From: CAZNPL01 sp964574815
GTDB lineage: Bacteria > Planctomycetota > Phycisphaerae > UBA1845
Assembly (NCBI GenBank): GCA_964574815.1
Contig: CAZNPL010000001.1
Location: 62,001-126,000, forward strand
Length of the DNA: 64,000 bases
Reading direction: 5' to 3'
Shown here: one piece after another, positions 8,208 to 16,304 of the stretch
Layout: each line of letters begins with the position of its first letter
How positions within the stretch are numbered: position 1 is the first letter of the stretch
Position numbers and translations under genes: made by a program
The notes under the pieces: generated by a model
What the model saw: the letters and a program-made list of their open reading frames with translations, nothing else
Databases searched by the model: none
What the model was told of the DNA's origin: nothing

Positions 8208-9370
8208 CCCGATCAGCGCGAACATACGGCCGCGTCTGCAGGAGACGCCGCGTGGCTGTAGTCACCGGCACCCGCGCCGAATACGGCCTGCTCCACACCG
8301 TCATAAAAGCCATCGACGCTCGCCGCGAACTCGAGCTGCAGCTCGTCGCAACCGGAATCCATCTGCTCAGACCATTCGGCGCCACCGTGCGGGAGATCGA
8401 ACGCGACGGCTGGCGAATCCACGCACGCGTGCCGATGCAACGCGGCCACGACGACCCGCTCGACCAGGCCGAAGGGCTCTCCCGAGGCGTGAAAGGAATC
8501 GCGCAATTCCTCCACGACGCGAACACCGACATCGTCGTCGTCCTGGGCGACCGCATCGAAGCGATGGCCGGGGCTCTCGCGGCGACTACAACGGGACGAT
8601 TCATCGCCCACATCCACGGCGGCGACGTCGCACCGGGCGACACCGACGAGTCCCTCCGACACGCCATCACCAAGCTGGCCCACATCCACCTCGCCGCATC
8701 GCGCGACGCCGCAAGACGTATCAAACGCATGGGCGAAAACCCCGAGACAGTGCACGTCGTCGGAGCACCCGGCCTCGACCGCCTCTTCGAGCTGGCCCGC
8801 GAACAACCCCGCTCGACACGCCGCTCGTCAGCGCTGATCCTGCAGCATGCCTATGGCCGCAAACCCGCCGTCGAGCACCGCGTCATGTCCGCCATCCTGC
8901 GAGCGGTGCGTTCCCATAACCTCCGCGCGAAAGTCATCTACCCCAACACAGACCGAGGCCATTCGGGGGTCACAAGGGCCATAGACGACGCCCTGCAGGC
9001 CTGGAACGGAAACTGGCGACCGCAGGTGGTTCGATCCCTTCCGCGAGACCAGTACCTTCGCGAACTGCTGGCCACCGGCATCCTCGTGGGCAATTCGTCC
9101 AGCGGTATCCTTGAGGCCGCCGCCGCCGGTGTACCCTGCGTCAACGTCGGCTCCCGGCAGGCCGGACGTCTCCGTGCTGGAGCATCTACGATCGACGCCG
9201 GGGAATCCTTCCCCGAAATCCATAGAGCGATCGGTCAAGCGCTCACTCAACGTCCGGGAAAAACCGGCACAAGACTCTACGGCGATGGCCATGCAGGCGA
9301 ACGCATCGCCGAAGTGCTGGCCGCTACGCCGCTTTCTGAACAACTCCGCCGAAAGCAAATTCCGACCTGA
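8204..9370 (+). CDS. neuC: UDP-N-acetylglucosamine 2-epimerase (hydrolysing)
   Basis: A 388-residue GT-B-fold epimerase. Visible motifs are VTGTRAEYGLL at the N-terminus, VVLGDRIEAMAGA, HIHGGDVAPGDTDESLRHAI, and NSSSGILEAAAAG near the C-terminus. These are characteristic of the hydrolysing 2-epimerases NeuC/LegG, which yield ManNAc (or a diacetamido analogue) for NeuB. The ATG at 8204 was chosen because it overlaps the neuB stop as ATGA and gives the usual family length. With neuA and neuB it makes a complete three-step UDP-GlcNAc to CMP-Neu5Ac route. No legionaminate-specific dehydratase or aminotransferase is seen in the window. Confidence 0.9.
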   Translation: MTRSARTYGRVCRRRRVAVVTGTRAEYGLLHTVIKAIDARRELELQLVATGIHLLRPFGATVREIERDGWRIHARVPMQRGHDDPLDQAEGLSRGVKGIAQFLHDANTDIVVVLGDRIEAMAGALAATTTGRFIAHIHGGDVAPGDTDESLRHAITKLAHIHLAASRDAARRIKRMGENPETVHVVGAPGLDRLFELAREQPRSTRRSSALILQHAYGRKPAVEHRVMSAILRAVRSHNLRAKVIYPNTDRGHSGVTRAIDDALQAWNGNWRPQVVRSLPRDQYLRELLATGILVGNSSSGILEAAAAGVPCVNVGSRQAGRLRAGASTIDAGESFPEIHRAIGQALTQRPGKTGTRLYGDGHAGERIAEVLAATPLSEQLRRKQIPT

Positions 9371-9487
9371 ACGACCATACTTGCGCCTCAATCGAAGCGC
9401 CCCCTTCGTCGATGATCCTGGTGATTGCGTACCGTGGCACGGGGGAACGCGCAGGGGACGGATCGTTGCCCGATAAAGGGGAGTAAT

Positions 9488-10372
9488 ATGACACTCGAGC
9501 TCGCAGCGCCCGAGAGAAGTGTGGTCGATACCGCACTCGCCAAATGCGGTGACATCACGACACTGCCGGAGGTAACCGCCAAGATCATCCAACTGGTCGA
9601 AGACCCGTCCAGCACCGCGCGCGACATGCACGAACTGATCAAGATGGACCCGGCCCTCTCCACCCGCGTCCTGAAAGTGGTGAACTCGGCCTTCTACGGC
9701 CTGCCGGGCCAGATCGCCAGCGTCGATCGGGCCATCGTCCTCCTGGGACTGTCCGCCGTCAAAAACATCGCCATCGCCGCATCCATCGCACGCATGTTCA
9801 AGGCGCAGAACATGGGCGGTGGTTTCACGGCCAGAGACCTTTGGCGACACAGCGTGGCCGTCGGTGTTGCCGGCCGGCTCATCGCAAAGGAGGTCCGCCA
9901 TGCCGGGCCGGCCGACGAGATCTTCCTCGCAGGTCTGATCCATGACATCGGGATCATGGTCGCCTGGCAGGCCAATGCCGACGCGATCGTTCAAGTCGTC
10001 GAACGTTGCATTACCGGCAGCGGAAGCTACGTCGAGCTGGAGAACCAGATCATCGGTGCGGACCACCAAGCTTTCGGACTCGGCCTCACCACCAAATGGA
10101 AGTTCCCGCGACATCTGCGGGCCATCGTGAGTCTGCATCACCAGCCCGAACGGCTCTCACCCGAGCTTCGGGCGTTGGCCAACATCATCAGATTCGCCGA
10201 CGTGCTCTGCTGCCAGCAGAAGATCGGATTCCACCTGACGGCTGCGGACAGCGAACTGACCGACGAGTCGTTTGCAGCGGTAAACCTGAATCCGAACTAC
10301 ATGGACGAGCTGATCGAAAAACTGCACGACGAACTCAGCGGAGCCGAAGCCGCCCTCGCAACCACCGACTAG
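9488..10372 (+). CDS. HDOD-domain signalling protein
   Basis: A 294-residue protein. The ATG at 9488 has an AAGGGGAG ribosome site six bases upstream. The HDOD domain covers about residues 20-215: LPEVTAKIIQLVEDP, then MDPALSTRVLKVVNSAFYG, then LIHDIGIMVAWQ. HDOD proteins are HD-superfamily relatives that usually lack catalytic metal ligands and act in signalling, chemotaxis or cyclic-nucleotide control. There is no second domain. It lies just upstream of a kinase and receiver cluster but is separated from it by a hairpin-rich spacer and tRNA-Ser. Confidence 0.87.
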   Translation: MTLELAAPERSVVDTALAKCGDITTLPEVTAKIIQLVEDPSSTARDMHELIKMDPALSTRVLKVVNSAFYGLPGQIASVDRAIVLLGLSAVKNIAIAASIARMFKAQNMGGGFTARDLWRHSVAVGVAGRLIAKEVRHAGPADEIFLAGLIHDIGIMVAWQANADAIVQVVERCITGSGSYVELENQIIGADHQAFGLGLTTKWKFPRHLRAIVSLHHQPERLSPELRALANIIRFADVLCCQQKIGFHLTAADSELTDESFAAVNLNPNYMDELIEKLHDELSGAEAALATTD

Positions 10373-10433
10373 TGTTACGATTAAGATGAATCTGCGAGTG
10401 TGTCACTGCTTTTCAGCAACGCCGAGTGTGTGC

Positions 10434-10451
10434 CACTGCTCTTGAGCAGTG
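10434..10451. repeat. Short palindrome CACTGCTC-TT-GAGCAGTG
   Basis: Perfect 8-bp inverted repeat with a two-base loop. An imperfect copy lies just upstream (about 10397-10423, GTGTGTCACTGCT...AGCAACGCC), so the element looks tandemly repeated. A further small inverted repeat ACTGGC...GCCAGT follows at 10505-10525. No T-run accompanies them. Confidence 0.7.
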
Positions 10452-10458
10452 CCGCGGG

Positions 10459-10486
10459 GTGCCATGCCCACGCTTGCGTGGGCATG
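10459..10486. repeat. 28-nt hairpin repeat, copy 1
   Basis: Begins GTGC and contains CATGCCCACGC, a TT loop and the exact reverse complement. All 28 bases are identical to the copy at 37753-37780, also in an intergenic spacer. It resembles a REP-like dispersed palindromic element. Confidence 0.8.
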
Positions 10487-10855
10487 TTCTGACACATGGG
10501 TGCTACTGGCCGCTTGCCCGCCAGTGCATTGCCGTCTTCAACTGGGTATTGGGATAAGCCCAGGCCCCGGCTAGCGGCGCGCGCTGGCCGGCGCTTTGCT
10601 CCATCAAACCTGCCCATGCGTTCGTAATGCTCCTCACCCCCTGCATCAAGCCTTGACCGGTCAACCGCGCCCCTGCCCCGCCTCCCGCCGTCGCCATTCG
10701 ACCTCATTGCGACACGCGTTCGCAAGTGCTTGGGTTGCCATGGCGCACCAACCTCCGGCCGCAATGTAAACCCGGTTGCTTTGTCTGCGGTGCAACCTAA
10801 ACTCAACCGGACGGACTTCGGCGCAGTCTAGCCTGAGCCCGCCGACATCAAACCC

Positions 10856-10942
10856 GGAGGAGTGGCCGAGTGGCTGAAGGCGACGGTCTTGAAAACCGTT
10901 GTACGGGCGACCGTACCGGGGGTTCGAATCCCTCCTCCTCCG
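10856..10942 (+). tRNA. tRNA-Ser(UGA)
   Basis: An 87-base cloverleaf. The acceptor stem is GGAGGAG paired with CTCCTCC, the discriminator is G, and the T-arm is GGGGG-TTCGAAT-CCCTC. The anticodon loop reads CTTGAAA, giving anticodon TGA for codon UCA. A long variable arm (TACGGGCGACCGTA region) is typical of class II tRNA-Ser. The 3' CCA is not encoded. A GCGGCC-AAA-GGCCGC hairpin follows at 10949-10963. Confidence 0.95.
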
Positions 10943-11119
10943 TTTTGAGCGGCCAAAGGCCGCGAAAAACAGAGCAGGTGAGCAAATGAGCAGGTAAGCA
11001 GGTCAGGCCAACCGGCGCGATTCGCAGCGTGACCCTCTTGCCAGCCTGCCCCCTCACCTGTGGTCAACTGCTCAACTGTTCTCCTGCTCCAATCCCAAGG
11101 AGCACCAGTCGTGCGCTTC

Positions 11120-11605
11120 ATGTTCGAGAAAATCGAGGTCTATCAGAACGCGGTAGACTCCGCCGACGAGAGCGCCGCACTCACCGAGAGTTCCCCGTGC
11201 GGTTACGGCTTCCTCGCCGACCAGCTAAGTCGCGCCGCCTTGTCCATCGCCGCCAACCTGGCCGAGGGCAACGGACGCTTCACCAAGGCAGACCGGAGAA
11301 ACATCTTCACGACCGCACGCGGCTCCCCCCAGGCCTTCTATGACCAGGCAAGGCATGCCGCGTCCTCGGTCCGGAAAAAGCGGGCCGCGCACAAGCATCA
11401 AGCCCGGGTCACAAAGAAGCTTGTCCAAACAACCGCCACCCTTTACAATCAAATCCTACGTGTCGCGACGGGGGATCACTCACTTTCCCGGACCGCCCCC
11501 GACGCCCGGGTGACTCTCACAATTGTGAGTAGCCCATGTTTCGAAGAAGCCCCATCGCCTGGACGCTCACCACACTCTTCGTTGCCATTACATTCGTCGT
11601 TCTGA
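11120..11605 (+). CDS. Four-helix-bundle (23S rRNA IVP-like) protein with degenerate C-terminus
   Basis: From the ATG at 11120 the first 70 or so residues follow the four-helix-bundle family closely: MFEKIEVYQNAVD, ALSIAANLAEGNGRFTKADRR, ARGSPQ. In family members the next part is usually a conserved fourth-helix region beginning near ARGS...EC. Here the sequence (AFYDQARHAASSVRKKRAAH) no longer matches, and the frame runs 70 bases into the start of the next gene. Either the gene is decayed or frameshifted after about residue 75, or it has a divergent tail. Its place right behind a tRNA fits a mobile or accessory history. Function is unknown. Confidence 0.5.
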   Translation: MFEKIEVYQNAVDSADESAALTESSPCGYGFLADQLSRAALSIAANLAEGNGRFTKADRRNIFTTARGSPQAFYDQARHAASSVRKKRAAHKHQARVTKKLVQTTATLYNQILRVATGDHSLSRTAPDARVTLTIVSSPCFEEAPSPGRSPHSSLPLHSSF

Positions 11606-13113
11606 TCGTCCTTGCATACGTCAATAACCGGTTCGATGAGCGCTACCTGCTCGACGCACTCTGCGACGCCGGCCAATCAAACGCCGCCGCCGTCCAACCG
11701 CACTTCGGTGAAGGGCTGAACGCCGGCGGCTGCGAGAACGTCGTGGCGATCATCGACAACCTCGCCGCCAAAAGAAACGTACGCTTGGGCGTCGCCGCGC
11801 TCGCCATCGTAGTGTTCGGCGCACTCGGAACCCGGTTACTGACCGGTCGATTGCTGCAGCGGCCCATCAGCGCCCTGACCACCGGCATGACGAAAATCGC
11901 CCGCGGCGATCTCGACTTCCGTATGAACGTCTCAGCCACAGACGATTTCGCGAGCGTGGCCGACTCCTTCAACGAAATGGCGTTCCGCCTCGAACTCCTG
12001 ATCAACAGAATGCGCGAGACGCGCGATTATGTGCAAGGCATCATGGAGAACGCAACGGACCTGATCATCACGGTCAATCCCTCCGGCTTCATTCGCACCT
12101 TCAACTCCGGCGCAGAAACCGTGCTGGGCTGCGCCAAGGAAGAAGTTGTCGGGCGCAGATTCGACGAACTCTTCGCCGACCCCGACGAGAGAGACGCCGC
12201 AACGGCACGCCTGAAAACCACGGACAACCTCGTCAACTACGAGACCAGGCTCCTGACCAAGAACGGAGAAGTCCGAGAGGTCATCCTCTCCCTTTCCCGC
12301 CTGCGCGGACCCTACGGATTTCCCATCGGCACCATCGGCATCGGCAAGGACTTGACCACCGAAAAGAAGCTCCAGCGCCAGCTCATTCAGTCTGAGCGAT
12401 TCGCCGCCGTCGGACAGTCCTTCACCGCGTTACAGCACGCGATGAAGAACATGCTCAACGCCATGGAAGGCGGCTCCTACATGGTGGAGGCCGGAATCCG
12501 AAACGACGATCAGAAGCTGATTACCGAAGGCTGGGAGATCGTCGAGGAAGGGATTTCGAGCATCAGCGAACTCTCCAGAAACATGCTGAATTACATGAAG
12601 GAGTGGAAGCCCGACTTCGAGTGGACCTCCGTCGCCAAGATCGTCGACAGAATCAAAAGCGTGGTTGCCCGCACCGCCGCGGACAAAGGTGTGGAATTCC
12701 AGGCGCGCACGGCGCCCGCGCTGCCGGATGTCTACTGCGACGCGAACCTCATACACGCCGCGGTCATGGACATCGTCTCAAATGCCCTGGAAGCCTGCCA
12801 GTTGAAGGACTACGCCGTCGGCGAGTCTTCCCGCATCGACGTGAACACGGCCTACGACGAAGCCTCCGCCCGGCTCGCCATTGTGATCAGCGACAACGGA
12901 CCCGGAATGCCCGACAACGTGAAGAACAACATCTTCACCCCCTTCTTCAGCACCAAGAAAAACAAGGGAACGGGGCTCGGGCTCGCGATCACCGCGAGAA
13001 TCGTCGCCCTCCACGGAGGAACCATTGACGTGATCTCTGAACCCGGCCGCGGCTCCACATTCCGTATCCTGCTGCCCGTGGCCGGTCCCGAAAAGAAAAA
13101 AGGAGAACCGTGA
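11536..13113 (+). CDS. Membrane sensor histidine kinase (HAMP-PAS-HisKA-like-HATPase)
   Basis: 525 residues. TM1 is about 9-28, a short extracytoplasmic loop follows, and TM2 is about 80-100. HAMP is about 100-155 (RPISALTTGMTKIARGDLDF), PAS about 165-285 (YVQGIMENATDLIITV), and a catalytic ATPase domain runs to the end. The probable phospho-acceptor is His301 in ALQHAMKNML, an unusual H-box in which the common HEI(K/N)NPL pattern becomes HAMKNML. ATP-binding motifs are DIVSNALEA, DNGPGMP and FFSTKKNKGTGLGL. The 3' end overlaps the next gene, a receiver protein, which is its likely partner. It opens a signalling cluster running to 18.8 kb. Confidence 0.9.
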   Translation: MFRRSPIAWTLTTLFVAITFVVLIVLAYVNNRFDERYLLDALCDAGQSNAAAVQPHFGEGLNAGGCENVVAIIDNLAAKRNVRLGVAALAIVVFGALGTRLLTGRLLQRPISALTTGMTKIARGDLDFRMNVSATDDFASVADSFNEMAFRLELLINRMRETRDYVQGIMENATDLIITVNPSGFIRTFNSGAETVLGCAKEEVVGRRFDELFADPDERDAATARLKTTDNLVNYETRLLTKNGEVREVILSLSRLRGPYGFPIGTIGIGKDLTTEKKLQRQLIQSERFAAVGQSFTALQHAMKNMLNAMEGGSYMVEAGIRNDDQKLITEGWEIVEEGISSISELSRNMLNYMKEWKPDFEWTSVAKIVDRIKSVVARTAADKGVEFQARTAPALPDVYCDANLIHAAVMDIVSNALEACQLKDYAVGESSRIDVNTAYDEASARLAIVISDNGPGMPDNVKNNIFTPFFSTKKNKGTGLGLAITARIVALHGGTIDVISEPGRGSTFRILLPVAGPEKKKGEP

Positions 13114-13562
13114 TGGCGAAGAAAGTGCTGGTCATCGATGACGACAAGAACACAGTCAGATTCCTGTCGGTCGCGCTGCAGGAGGGTGGCTTTGAGCCTC
13201 TGGCTGCGCACGACGGCCTCGAAGGGTTCGAAAAGGTCGAGAGCGAAATGCCCGACCTCATCATACTCGACGTGATGATGCCCAAGAAGGCCGGCTTCAC
13301 CCTCTTCCGTCAGCTCAGAAAAAGCGACCAGTACAAAGGCATCCCGGTCATCATGCTGACCGGCGTCGCCGATTCATTGGCCGCGCTCGAGAGCGAGAAG
13401 GAAGACACCTTCGAACATCCCTACGACGAGCTCAGGGAGTCGCTCAGAAAGGGCATCCAGCAGATGCGCGACGAAGGCCTGACCAGGCCCGAAATGTTCG
13501 TCGACAAGCCCGTCCATCCCCCCGACCTCGTCGCAAAGGTAAAAGACCTGATCGGAAACTGA
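13113..13562 (+). CDS. Stand-alone response regulator receiver
   Basis: A 149-residue single REC domain with no output domain. Acidic residues Asp9-Asp11 (IDDD), phospho-acceptor Asp53 (IILDVMMP), Thr in MLTGV, and the conserved Lys in VDKPV are all present. About 35 extra residues (SEKEDTFEHPYDELRESL region) sit between the Thr and Lys motifs. The ATG at 13113 has AGGAG eight bases upstream and overlaps the kinase stop codon, so kinase and receiver are translationally coupled. Probably a phosphorelay intermediate or protein-interaction output. Confidence 0.88.
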   Translation: MAKKVLVIDDDKNTVRFLSVALQEGGFEPLAAHDGLEGFEKVESEMPDLIILDVMMPKKAGFTLFRQLRKSDQYKGIPVIMLTGVADSLAALESEKEDTFEHPYDELRESLRKGIQQMRDEGLTRPEMFVDKPVHPPDLVAKVKDLIGN

Positions 13563-13677
13563 ATCCGCAACTTCGCCGCGCTTTTCTGAGCCGCGCCTTT
13601 CCGAGCCGCGACCGTAAGGAGGCGGAAAGAGGGGTGGCCCACCTCCTCCGGAGGTGGCTTCGCGATTCGAACGCGGA

Positions 13678-13712
13678 GTGCCCCATCCTTCGCGAAGCGA
13701 AGGCTGGGGGAC
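13678..13712. repeat. GTGCCCCA hairpin repeat, copy 1
   Basis: Nested inverted repeat: outer CCCCA...TGGGG and inner CCTTCGC-GAA-GCGAAGG. Related copies lie at 19623-19658 and, in reverse orientation, at 42591-42627. No transposase is nearby. Confidence 0.72.
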
Positions 13713-13808
13713 CGATACGCGAGCTTGCTGAACCATTACCCGCAGGCGGCCTCCCCATCGAACCAAGGCAACTCCAACTCCTTCCCCGGCCCTTCCGATG
13801 CCCCGTCA

Positions 13809-13860
13809 AGCTCGCGCCAAAGCGCCTTCAGATCCGCCCGCATCAGAATCAAATCCCGCG
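13809..13860 (-). pseudogene. Remnant of GNAT acetyltransferase C-terminus
   Basis: Read on the minus strand these bases encode RDLILMRADLKALWREL. This matches the last residues of the intact GNAT gene at 18850-19401 (QDLILMRADLKALWREL). By eye, 48 of 52 bases are identical to 18860-18911. Nothing upstream on the same strand resembles the rest of the acetyltransferase, so it is a fragment. The two copies are in the same orientation and flank the block holding the second kinase, CBS protein, REC-transporter fusion and last receiver. Confidence 0.75.
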
Positions 13861-13999
13861 GACGCCGTGAACGCCCCCCCGCGCCCCGCTCCCGATCGCC
13901 TGCCGCCGCCCGGGCGGCTGAGGGCTGGTACTCCGACTTGTAAACCGGTATCATACCGCCGGCTGCGAGAGCGGGGGGCGGCACTCATGCGAGCGCGCA

Positions 14000-15691
14000 A
14001 TGGCTCGTACAGTTTCGGATCGTGACGGTCCCCGAGGCGGGGGAGAGAATGTAGCGCAGCGGCGCACTCGTTACGAGGCCCAGCGCCGCCAGCTCGTGCG
14101 CATGTTTCTCACCTACTTGGCCCCCCTCATCCTCCTGACCGTGTTCTTCCTCCTCCACTATTATTCAATCACCGCGGAAAGCCGACGCTTGCATTTGCTC
14201 TCGATTGCTGAAACGCAGGCCAATACACTCGATCTCTTCCTCCGGGAACGCGTCGCCAACGTCTCAAATTTGATCCGCGACCCCAGACTGCCGCTGCCCG
14301 CCTCCTCGGAAGACATGGCCCGCGGACTCGCGCGTTTGAAACGGGACAGCCCGTCGTTCGTCGATGTCGGATTCTTCGATGCCGGCGGGACCCAGATCGC
14401 ATACGCCGGACCCTTTCCCGCACTTGAAAACCGCGACTACAGCCAAGAGGCGTGGTTTACGCAGCTTAAAGAGCAGCCCGAGGGCTTCATCATCACCGAC
14501 ATCTACCGCGGCTTTCGTGACAAACCCCACTTCACCATAGCCGCAAACCGAGTGGTCGACGATCAATACTACGTCGTCCGCGCGACGTTGGACCCGCAGG
14601 AAATCTACGAATACGTCACCACGCTCAAGGGATCGAGCGAAGTGGTGACCTACATTGTCAACAGAGGCGGTGGTTATCAATTGGCGCCGACGCAGATGGC
14701 CGAAGCAGCTCAGAGACTATCCGCCGTTCCGCCCGCGGAACCCGCAACCGGCACCTGTGCCGGAACCAGCCGGGGCAAACAGTGCCTCTGCGCTTACTCA
14801 TGGCTGCGTACCGCAGACTGGGCGCTCATCGTGCAAAACCCCGCCAACAACGGAATCGGACTCTTCTCCGGCGCCTTCGTCCAGATCCTGCTCATCTCCA
14901 TGGCCGTGATGCTCATCGTCTTCTGCATCATCTGGGTCCGCGCCCGCCATCTCGTCCAGATTCAGGAAAAATCCGAAAAGGCCGAAGCCCAGTTGGTCCA
15001 CGCCGCCAAACTCGCCTCCGTCGGTGAGCTCGCCGCCGGCATCGCGCACGAGATCAACAACCCCCTGGCGGTGATCACCGAGGAGGCCGGCCTGGCAAAA
15101 GACCTCATCAACCCCGAGTTCGAAGAGCAGATCACATTGCCGGAAATGGTGCCGGTCCTGGACCGGATTGAACAGGCTGCCTTTCGCTGCCGCGACATCA
15201 CCCGCAAGCTCCTGCAGTTCATCAGAAAAACCGACGTGGACCTGAAAAAGCAGGACATTCACGAACTGGTCGACGAGGTGGTCGACGGCCTGCTCGGGCA
15301 CGAACTGGCCGTCTCCAACGTCCAGATTATTAAGCGGTATGCACGCGATCTCTCCACCGTCACCACCGACAAGAACCAGCTTCAACAGGTGCTGCTCAAC
15401 CTCCTGAACAACGCGGTGGACGCCCTGGATGGACCCGGGCGGATTACGATCTCGACGCACCATCTGAACGGGCAGATTCACTTGTCCGTTGCCGACACCG
15501 GAACGGGCATGAGGCCCGAGCATATGGAAAAGATCTTCCTGCCGTTCTTCACGACCAAGGAGGTAGGCAAGGGGACCGGACTCGGGCTGTCCGTCAGCTA
15601 CGCGATCGTGAAAGGCATGGGAGGCCGAATCGATGTAAGGAGCACCCCCGGGGCCGGTAGTGTGTTCACCATCGTGATGCCGGCCAACTGA
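14000..15691 (+). CDS. Sensor histidine kinase with extracytoplasmic Cache-like domain
   Basis: 563 residues. TM1 is about 37-56, a large extracytoplasmic region about 57-290, TM2 about 291-313, then dimerisation and ATPase domains. The sensor region has Cache-type features such as FVDVGFFDAGGTQIAYAGP, DYSQEAWF and IITDIYRG. This points to small-molecule ligands, for example organic or amino acids, as in other dCache sensors (inference). The H-box is canonical, with His350 in GIAHEINNPLAV. The ATP site has LLNNAVDAL, DTGTGM and FFTTKEVGKGTGLGLS. An alternative ATG 34 codons downstream would shorten only the cytoplasmic tail. It starts the second half of the signalling cluster. Confidence 0.9.
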   Translation: MARTVSDRDGPRGGGENVAQRRTRYEAQRRQLVRMFLTYLAPLILLTVFFLLHYYSITAESRRLHLLSIAETQANTLDLFLRERVANVSNLIRDPRLPLPASSEDMARGLARLKRDSPSFVDVGFFDAGGTQIAYAGPFPALENRDYSQEAWFTQLKEQPEGFIITDIYRGFRDKPHFTIAANRVVDDQYYVVRATLDPQEIYEYVTTLKGSSEVVTYIVNRGGGYQLAPTQMAEAAQRLSAVPPAEPATGTCAGTSRGKQCLCAYSWLRTADWALIVQNPANNGIGLFSGAFVQILLISMAVMLIVFCIIWVRARHLVQIQEKSEKAEAQLVHAAKLASVGELAAGIAHEINNPLAVITEEAGLAKDLINPEFEEQITLPEMVPVLDRIEQAAFRCRDITRKLLQFIRKTDVDLKKQDIHELVDEVVDGLLGHELAVSNVQIIKRYARDLSTVTTDKNQLQQVLLNLLNNAVDALDGPGRITISTHHLNGQIHLSVADTGTGMRPEHMEKIFLPFFTTKEVGKGTGLGLSVSYAIVKGMGGRIDVRSTPGAGSVFTIVMPAN

Positions 15692-15719
15692 CGGTGCAGT
15701 TTGACGGAGCAAGATATTG

Positions 15720-16280
15720 ATGGGTAACGCCCTCGACTCAAAACGTGTAAAGGACCTGATGCTGTCGCTGAATGAGTACGCGGTCGTCTCTGAGGACGCC
15801 ACCCTGCGCGACGCCCTGCTCGCTCTCGACCAAGCCCAGCGCGAACTCCCGCCCGGACGCCAGCCGCACCGCGCCGTGCTGGTCATCGATCGAGACGGAA
15901 AGGTCATCGGCAAGGCCGGACAGTTGACGTTTCTCAAGGCGCTCGAGCCGAAGTACGGCGTCCTCGGTGACCTCGGCACCCTGGCCCGAGCGGGAGTGTC
16001 GCCCGAGGCCGTGACATCCATCATGAAGCATCTGGAGTTCTGGCGGGATACCATCTCGGCCCAATGCACGCGTGCAGGATCGCTCAAGGTCAAGGACGTG
16101 ATGGTTCCCGCTACCGAGTGTATCGATGAGGACGCGCCCCTCACAGAGGCCATCCACAAAATCGTCATGTGGCAGACGCTCTCCATCCTCGTTACGAGAA
16201 AAGGCGAAGTCATCGGCATCCTTCGATTGTCCGACCTGTTCTCCGAAATTGCCGACTCCATCCGGGCAACTGGCAACTAG
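15720..16280 (+). CDS. CBS-domain pair protein
   Basis: 186 residues; the ATG at 15720 follows an in-frame TTG. Two CBS motifs are visible: KDLMLSLNEYAVVSEDATLRDAL (first part, about 8-70) and KDVMVPATECIDEDAPLTEAI with ILVTRKGEVIGILRLSDLF (about 120-180). CBS pairs bind adenine nucleotides and regulate partners. It lies between the Cache kinase and the REC-transporter fusion with short gaps (28 and 24 bases). It is probably part of the same regulatory unit, perhaps sensing cell energy state for the transporter (inference). Confidence 0.85.
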   Translation: MGNALDSKRVKDLMLSLNEYAVVSEDATLRDALLALDQAQRELPPGRQPHRAVLVIDRDGKVIGKAGQLTFLKALEPKYGVLGDLGTLARAGVSPEAVTSIMKHLEFWRDTISAQCTRAGSLKVKDVMVPATECIDEDAPLTEAIHKIVMWQTLSILVTRKGEVIGILRLSDLFSEIADSIRATGN

Positions 16281-16304
16281 ATAGCGACAAGACGGAGTCT
16301 CTGT

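Larger units (their letters stand above)
10373..10855. other. Hairpin-rich intergenic spacer
   Basis: About 480 bases with no supportable gene. It holds a cluster of short palindromes starting with GTG(T)GCCA-like sequence between about 10397 and 10525. The rest up to the tRNA shows nothing I recognise. Open frames here on the minus strand look fortuitous and lack ribosome sites. Confidence 0.6.
13563..13999. other. Intergenic spacer between receiver and second kinase
   Basis: About 437 bases. It holds a stem-loop CCACCTCC-TCC-GGAGGTGG near 13637-13655, a GTGCCCCA hairpin repeat at 13678-13712, and a 52-bp remnant of a GNAT gene 3' end on the minus strand at 13809-13860. No intact gene is supported. 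Confidence 0.65.

Noticed and set aside
10397..10525. Cluster of short palindromes considered as a CRISPR array
   Set aside because: Repeats differ from one another, are very short and lack regular spacers; no cas genes are present.
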